Shown here: positions 13,750-17,924 of the stretch, piece by piece
How the letters are laid out: every line of letters begins with the position of its first letter
Position numbering within the stretch: the stretch's first letter is position 1
Origin: Actinomycetota bacterium
GTDB lineage: Bacteria; Actinomycetota; Actinomycetes; Streptosporangiales; Streptosporangiaceae
NCBI GenBank assembly: GCA_003168295.1
Contig: PMST01000240.1
Coordinates: 6,265 to 24,188, forward strand
Length of the DNA: 17,924 bases
Direction: 5' to 3'
Made by a program: the position numbers and the translations under genes
The notes under the pieces: model-generated
What the model was told of the DNA's origin: nothing
Database searches by the model: none
The model's input: only the letters and a program-made list of their open reading frames with translations

Positions 13750-13765
13750 AAACCCGGTAGGGCTC

Positions 13766-14842
13766 GTGCGGGTCGCGGTGATCGGGACGGGCCTGATCGG
13801 GACGTCGATCGCGCTCGCGCTGCGCGAGCACGGCGCGAGCGTCTGGCTCGCCGACAGTGATCCGGCCGCGGCCAGGCTCGCGGCTGACCTGGGCGCGGGC
13901 GAACCGCTGCCGGAGACGCTAGATGTCCAGGCCGACGTGGCCGTGATCGCCGTGCCGCCGACCGCGGTGGCGGCGACCCTGGCCGCGCTGCAGGCTCGCG
14001 GTCCGGCGGGCTCCACCGGGCTGGCCCGCTGTTATACCGACGTGGCCAGCGTGAAGCAGCTCCCGATGGCGCAAGCCCGGGCTCTCGGCTGCGATATGAC
14101 CAGTTACGTGCCCGGGCATCCGCTGGCCGGGCGGGAGAAGCACGGCCCGGCGGCGGCTCGCGCGGATCTGTTCCTCGGCCGGACCTGGGCGCTGTGCCCG
14201 GCTCCCGAGACCTCGGAAACTGCTACAGAAACCGTCACCGAGCTGGTCCGCGCGTGCGGGGCGGTCCCGATGCGCACCGAGGCGGCCGCCCACGACCGCT
14301 GGGTCGCGCTTATCTCGCATGCTCCGCACCTGGTCGCGGCGGCCATGGCGGCCCGCCTCGAGGCGGCTCCGCACGAGGCGCTCGAGCTGGCCGGGCAGGG
14401 ACTGCGCGACGTGACCAGGATCGCGGCCGGGGACACCGTCCTGTGGACGCAGATCCTGTCCGCCAACGCCGAGCCGGTGGCCGAGGTCCTGGCCGAGGTG
14501 GCCGCGGACCTGGCCGAGGCCGCCCGGATGCTCACCGCGGACGAGCCCAAGCCGGTGGCCGCGCTGCTCGACCGCGGCCAGGCGGGCGTGGCCAGGATCC
14601 CCGGCAAGCACGGCGGCCAGGCCCCCGAGTTCACCGCCGTCCAGGTCGTCATCCCCGACCAGCCGGGTGAGCTGGCCAGGCTGTTCAACGCCGCGGAGGC
14701 GGCCGGGGTCAACATCGAGGACGTCAGGATCGAGCACTCGCCCGGGCTGCCGGTCGGCGTGGCGGAGCTCTCCGTCCGCCCCGCCGAGGCAGCCGCGCTG
14801 GTCAACGCCCTGGAGGCGGGCGGCTGGCCGGTCCGCAGATAG
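13766..14842 (+). CDS. tyrA: Prephenate dehydrogenase with C-terminal ACT domain
   Basis: It oxidatively decarboxylates prephenate to 4-hydroxyphenylpyruvate, the tyrosine precursor. The protein begins with the NAD(P)-binding Rossmann motif VAVIGTGLIGTS, then YTDVASVK, the substrate-binding block GHPLAGREKHGP and the catalytic-region ISHAPHLVAAA. The last 70 residues form an ACT domain (VVIPDQPGELARLFNAAEAAGVNI), usually a feedback sensor for the end product. The start is uncertain: GTG at 13766 gives 358 residues beginning at beta strand 1, while TTG at 13739 gives 367 residues and overlaps the end of aroH by 11 bases; neither has a good ribosome binding site. Pairing with aroH gives two consecutive steps of tyrosine synthesis. 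Confidence 0.92.
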   Translation: MRVAVIGTGLIGTSIALALREHGASVWLADSDPAAARLAADLGAGEPLPETLDVQADVAVIAVPPTAVAATLAALQARGPAGSTGLARCYTDVASVKQLPMAQARALGCDMTSYVPGHPLAGREKHGPAAARADLFLGRTWALCPAPETSETATETVTELVRACGAVPMRTEAAAHDRWVALISHAPHLVAAAMAARLEAAPHEALELAGQGLRDVTRIAAGDTVLWTQILSANAEPVAEVLAEVAADLAEAARMLTADEPKPVAALLDRGQAGVARIPGKHGGQAPEFTAVQVVIPDQPGELARLFNAAEAAGVNIEDVRIEHSPGLPVGVAELSVRPAEAAALVNALEAGGWPVRR

Positions 14843-14933
14843 CTTTCCCTGCCGCACCACTATTTTGAGGCCGAACGGCCCTGGTGGCCAGCTCCACTGG
14901 ACCGCGCGTGCCGCGGCCGGTTCTGGCCGCCGG

Positions 14934-14946
14934 TAGCATCGCACGG
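14934..14946 (+). promoter_or_regulatory. -10 box of a likely leaderless cmk transcript
   Basis: TAGCAT (14934-14939) fits TANNNT and ends 7 nt before the GTG at 14947, with no Shine-Dalgarno sequence, the usual layout of an actinobacterial leaderless promoter. It lies in the 104-base gap after tyrA, one of the few places in this cluster with room for a new promoter. It also supports GTG 14947 over GTG 14884 as the cmk start. Confidence 0.45.
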
Positions 14947-15672
14947 GTGAAGACTTCAGCAGGCCTGGACAGCGACACGGGCGAGGTGAGCGATACGGAT
15001 GCCCGGCTTGTGGTCGCGGTAGACGGGCCGTCGGGCGCGGGCAAGTCGAGCGCATCCCGCGGCGTAGCGGCCGCGCTCGGTCTGCGCTACCTGGACACCG
15101 GGGCTATGTACCGGGCCCTGACCTGGTGGCTGCTCCAGCGGGGTGTGGACACCGGCGATCCGGGTGTGGTCGCCGGGCTCGCCGCCGAGCCGGTCATCGA
15201 GGTGAGCACCGACCCGAAGGCCCCGTGGACCAGGGTAGACGGCGCAGACGTGTCTGAGGCGATCAGGAGCCGCGAGGTCACCGGCGCGGTCAGCACCGTC
15301 GCGGCGGTCCCGCGGGTCCGCGCGCGCCTGATCGCGATGCAGCGGGAAATCATCGCCCGGGCTCCCGGGATCGTCGCCGAGGGCCGTGACATCGGCACGG
15401 TGGTCGCGCCCGATGCGCCCGTGAAGGTGTTCCTGACCGCCGACGGAGCCGCCCGCGCCAGCCGCCGGGCCGCCGAGGCCAGCTGGTCGGCGGCATCCAC
15501 CCGGGCCGAGCAGGACCGGCGTGACCGCCTCGACGCGGCCCAGAGTGAGAAAGCCGTGGACGCGGTCGTGATAGATTCCACCGGGCTTGAACTGGACCAG
15601 GTGGTCGACACCATCGTCCGGCTGGCCCGCGAGCACGCGGGGGTCTCTTTCCCGCGGCAGAAGAGCAGGTAA
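14947..15672 (+). CDS. cmk: Cytidylate kinase
   Basis: It phosphorylates CMP and dCMP to the diphosphates using ATP, in pyrimidine nucleotide supply. The 241-residue protein shows the P-loop [16 protein letters not shown] (about residues 25-40), the substrate-binding [13 protein letters not shown], the block [21 protein letters not shown], and the lid-region Arg cluster ASRRAAE. The family is usually 220-235 residues. I chose the GTG at 14947, supported by a -10 box at leaderless spacing; GTG at 14884 would add a 21-residue stretch with no family similarity. The stop TAA shares its last base with the ATG of der, so translation of the two is coupled. Confidence 0.94.
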   Translation: MKTSAGLDSDTGEVSDTDARLVVAVDGPSGAGKSSASRGVAAALGLRYLDTGAMYRALTWWLLQRGVDTGDPGVVAGLAAEPVIEVSTDPKAPWTRVDGADVSEAIRSREVTGAVSTVAAVPRVRARLIAMQREIIARAPGIVAEGRDIGTVVAPDAPVKVFLTADGAARASRRAAEASWSAASTRAEQDRRDRLDAAQSEKAVDAVVIDSTGLELDQVVDTIVRLAREHAGVSFPRQKSR

Positions 15673-17096
15673 TGATGCCGAACGAGGCCGAGGCCGATTC
15701 CAATCCCGTTCCCGTGGTCGCCGTGGTCGGGCGGCCGAACGTGGGCAAGTCCACGCTGGTGAACCGGATCCTGGGCAGCAGGCAGGCGGTGGTGGAGGAC
15801 GTCCCCGGCGTGACCAGGGACCGGGTCACCTACGACGCGATCTGGAACGGCCGGGCGTTCACTGTCGTGGACACCGGCGGCTGGGAACCCGCGGTGGAGG
15901 GCAGCGGCAGCCTGACCGCGCGGGTCGCCGCCCAGGCCAGGGTCGCGGTGGACGCCGCGGACGCGGTGCTGTTCGTGGTGGATGCCACGGTGGGGGTCAC
16001 CGACGCTGACGCGGCGGTGGCCAACGTGCTGCGCCGGTCAGGCAAGCCGGTCGTGGTCGCGGCGAACAAGGTCGATGACACCAAGGCCGAATCAGAGGTC
16101 GCGGGGCTGTGGTCGCTGGGGCTCGGCGAGCCCGTGCCGGTCAGCGCGCTGCACGGGCGCGGCAGCGGTGACCTGCTCGACCTGGTGCTCGACGCGCTGC
16201 CCAACGCGCCGAAGGATACCGAGGAGACCGAACGCGGACCGCGCCGGGTGGCCCTGATCGGGCGCCCGAACGTCGGCAAGTCCAGCCTGCTGAACAAGCT
16301 GGCCGGGCAAGAGCGGGTGCTGGTCGACTCGGTGGCGGGGACCACCAGGGACCCGGTCGATGAGCTCATCGAGCTGGGCGGCATCACCTGGCGGTTCGTG
16401 GATACGGCGGGCATCAGGCGCCGGTTCCGCGAGAACCAGGGCGCGGACTACTACGCGGCGGTGCGCACCGCGGGCGCGCTTGACCGGGCCGAGGTCGCCG
16501 TGGTGCTGGTCGACGCGAGCGAACCGCTCACCGAGCAGGACCTGCGAATCATCTCGATGGTCATCGAGGCAGGCCGGGCCCTGGTCATCGCCTACAACAA
16601 GTGGGACATGGTCGATGAAGATCGGCAGCACTTCCTGGAGCGCGAGATCGAAAGGCAGCTGTACACGGCCCGCTGGGCGCCGCGGGTTAACATCTCCGCG
16701 ACCACCGGGCGGCACACCGACCGGCTGGTGCCCGCGCTGAACAAGGCGCTGGAGGGCTGGGAGACCCGGGTGCCGACCGGGCAGCTCAACGCGTGGCTCA
16801 CCGGGCTGGTCGCGGCCACCCCGCCCCCGGTGCGCGGCGGCAAGCAGCCGAAGATCCTGTTCGCGACCCAGGCGGGGGTCCGCCCGCCGCACTTCGTGCT
16901 GTTCTCCTCGGGTTTCCTTGAGGCCGCTTACCGCCGGTTCATCGAGCGGCGGCTGCGGGAGGACTTCGGCTTCGAGGGCACCCCGGTCCAGCTGTCGGTG
17001 CGGGTCAGGGCCAAGCGCGAGTCCCGGGGCGGACGCCGCCCCTCAAAGCCCGCAAATCCCAGGAACCCGGCGGCCCGGACGGAGCGTCGGCGCTGA
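15672..17096 (+). CDS. der: Ribosome-associated GTPase Der (EngA)
   Basis: Der is an essential double GTPase that assists maturation of the 50S ribosomal subunit. The 474-residue protein has two G domains: the first with GRPNVGKST at residues 20-28, DTGGWEP and NKVD; the second with [10 protein letters not shown] at 197-206, DTAGIRRR and NKWD. A C-terminal KH-like RNA-binding domain follows (about 365-450; [35 protein letters not shown]) and a basic Arg/Pro/Asn-rich tail. The family is normally 430-500 residues. Two adjacent ATGs begin the frame (15672 and 15675); the first shares a base with the cmk stop. AGCAGG a few bases upstream is a modest ribosome binding site. Confidence 0.97.
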   Translation: MMPNEAEADSNPVPVVAVVGRPNVGKSTLVNRILGSRQAVVEDVPGVTRDRVTYDAIWNGRAFTVVDTGGWEPAVEGSGSLTARVAAQARVAVDAADAVLFVVDATVGVTDADAAVANVLRRSGKPVVVAANKVDDTKAESEVAGLWSLGLGEPVPVSALHGRGSGDLLDLVLDALPNAPKDTEETERGPRRVALIGRPNVGKSSLLNKLAGQERVLVDSVAGTTRDPVDELIELGGITWRFVDTAGIRRRFRENQGADYYAAVRTAGALDRAEVAVVLVDASEPLTEQDLRIISMVIEAGRALVIAYNKWDMVDEDRQHFLEREIERQLYTARWAPRVNISATTGRHTDRLVPALNKALEGWETRVPTGQLNAWLTGLVAATPPPVRGGKQPKILFATQAGVRPPHFVLFSSGFLEAAYRRFIERRLREDFGFEGTPVQLSVRVRAKRESRGGRRPSKPANPRNPAARTERRR

Positions 17097-17123
17097 GCCG
17101 GGCGCAGGGGGCGCAGCGGGTCA

Positions 17124-17151
17124 GCCCCGGAGCACCCGGAGCACCCGGGGC
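17124..17151. terminator. GC-rich hairpin between der and bioA
   Basis: GCCCCGG (17124-17130) and CCGGGGC (17145-17151) are perfect complements separated by a 14-nt loop that contains a short direct repeat of GAGCACCCG. It lies 27 bases after the der stop and 18 before the bioA GTG. It may be a U-less terminator for the long der operon or a structure that limits bioA translation. Confidence 0.45.
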
Positions 17152-17169
17152 GACGCAGGTGCGCTGAGG

Positions 17170-17924
17170 GTGTCACCACCGTCCGTTCGGCCTGCCGATC
17201 TTGATCTTCTCAACGCCGATCGCAGGTACGTCTGGCATCCCTACGGACCTATGCCCGGGCGGATGGAGCCGCTCGTCGTGGAGTCGGCGGCCGGGGTTCG
17301 GCTGCGCCTGGCGACCCCGGTCGACGGGGTACGCGAGCTGGTCGACGGCATGTCATCGTGGTGGGCGGCCATCCACGGCTACCGGCACCCGGTGCTGGAC
17401 GAAGCGGCGGCTCGCCAGCTGGGGCGGATGAGCCATGTGATGTTCGGCGGGCTTACCCACGAGCCTGCGGTGCGGCTGTGCGAGCGGCTTGTCTCGATCA
17501 CCCCAGCCGGGCTCGAGCATGTGTTCCTGTGTGATTCGGGCTCGGTCTCGGTCGAGGTCGCCGTCAAGATGTGCCTGCAGTACTGGCGATCCGCCGGACG
17601 GCCGGCCAAGCGGCGGCTGCTGACCTGGCGCGGCGGATATCACGGGGACACGTTCATGGCGATGTCGGTATGTGACCCCGACGGCGGAATGCATGCCCTG
17701 TGGGACGGGGTGGTGGCGAGCCAGGTGTTCGCCGCGATGCCGCCGGCCGGCTTCGCCGCAGGGGTCGACCCGGCCTACGCAGCGTCGCTGGCCGCGCTGA
17801 TCGCCGAGCACGCCGACTCGCTGGCCGCGGTGATCGTTGAACCGGTGATCCAGGGCGCGGGCGGGATGCGCTTCCACGACCCCGGCTACCTGCGGGTGCT
17901 GCGCGAGGCCTGCACGGCCCACGA
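17170..17924 (+). CDS. bioA: Adenosylmethionine-8-amino-7-oxononanoate aminotransferase, 5' part
   Basis: This PLP enzyme makes 7,8-diaminopelargonate from KAPA using S-adenosylmethionine as amino donor, in biotin synthesis. The frame is open to the right edge (251 complete codons, then two bases), so the 3' end is outside the window. The visible part carries the BioA signatures: YVWHPYGPM near residue 20, [13 protein letters not shown] at 59-71, [21 protein letters not shown] at 120-134, [16 protein letters not shown] at 155-170, and [13 protein letters not shown] near 221. The PLP lysine is beyond the edge. GTG at 17170 is the likely start, with AGGTG (17157-17161) 8 nt upstream. It lies 73 bases after der, separated by a hairpin. 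Confidence 0.93.
   Translation, partial: MSPPSVRPADLDLLNADRRYVWHPYGPMPGRMEPLVVESAAGVRLRLATPVDGVRELVDGMSSWWAAIHGYRHPVLDEAAARQLGRMSHVMFGGLTHEPAVRLCERLVSITPAGLEHVFLCDSGSVSVEVAVKMCLQYWRSAGRPAKRRLLTWRGGYHGDTFMAMSVCDPDGGMHALWDGVVASQVFAAMPPAGFAAGVDPAYAASLAALIAEHADSLAAVIVEPVIQGAGGMRFHDPGYLRVLREACTAH

Noticed and set aside
17201..17431. 76-residue plus-strand frame near the right edge
   Set aside because: It is out of frame with bioA, whose conserved motifs cover the same bases.

Overview
The window reads as chromosomal DNA from a high-GC Gram-positive actinomycete. The evidence is the very high GC content with GC-rich third codon positions, frequent GTG and TTG starts, several TANNNT -10 boxes lying 6-7 nt upstream of start codons (leaderless transcription), an F420-type luciferase-like oxidoreductase, a TIGR03086/mycothiol-type DinB protein, and the gene order parA-scpA-scpB-rluB-(aroH-tyrA)-cmk-der, which is the arrangement known from mycobacteria and Streptomyces. 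I cannot assign a genus. No tRNA, rRNA, CRISPR array, transposase or integrase is visible, and no gap between genes exceeds about 180 bases.

Layout. (1) 1-747 is the 3' end of a LytR-CpsA-Psr (LCP) protein with a LytR_C domain. It converges on a HAD hydrolase on the minus strand (799-1473). (2) 1560-3603 holds homogentisate 1,2-dioxygenase (hmgA) overlapping a PaiB-like FMN-binding protein. (3) 3609-6797 is a divergent locus. A MarR regulator and an F420-type LLM oxidoreductase run leftward; a TIGR03086 DinB-like protein and a flavin amine oxidase of the sarcosine/N-methyltryptophan oxidase family run rightward. An AT-rich palindromic control region separates the two arms. (4) 6945-9607 is a two-gene unit: a membrane protein with four fibronectin type III domains, and a translationally coupled 299-residue protein that I do not recognise. 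This is the least explained part of the window. (5) 9789-17096 is a long rightward housekeeping cluster: a ParA ATPase, a small ribbon-helix-helix-like protein, ScpA, ScpB, an RsuA/RluB pseudouridine synthase, chorismate mutase (AroH type), prephenate dehydrogenase, cytidylate kinase and the GTPase Der. (6) 17170 to the right edge is the 5' part of bioA (biotin synthesis), which runs out of the window.

How the genes fit together. Region 5 couples chromosome organisation (ParA; ScpA/ScpB, the partners of SMC), ribosome maturation (RluB-like enzyme, Der) and pyrimidine nucleotide supply (Cmk). The AroH-TyrA pair, two steps towards tyrosine, sits inside it. hmgA acts in the opposite direction, in tyrosine breakdown. 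The MarR locus looks like a small self-regulated redox or detoxification module. The Fn3 pair probably belongs to the cell surface; its function cannot be read from the sequence.
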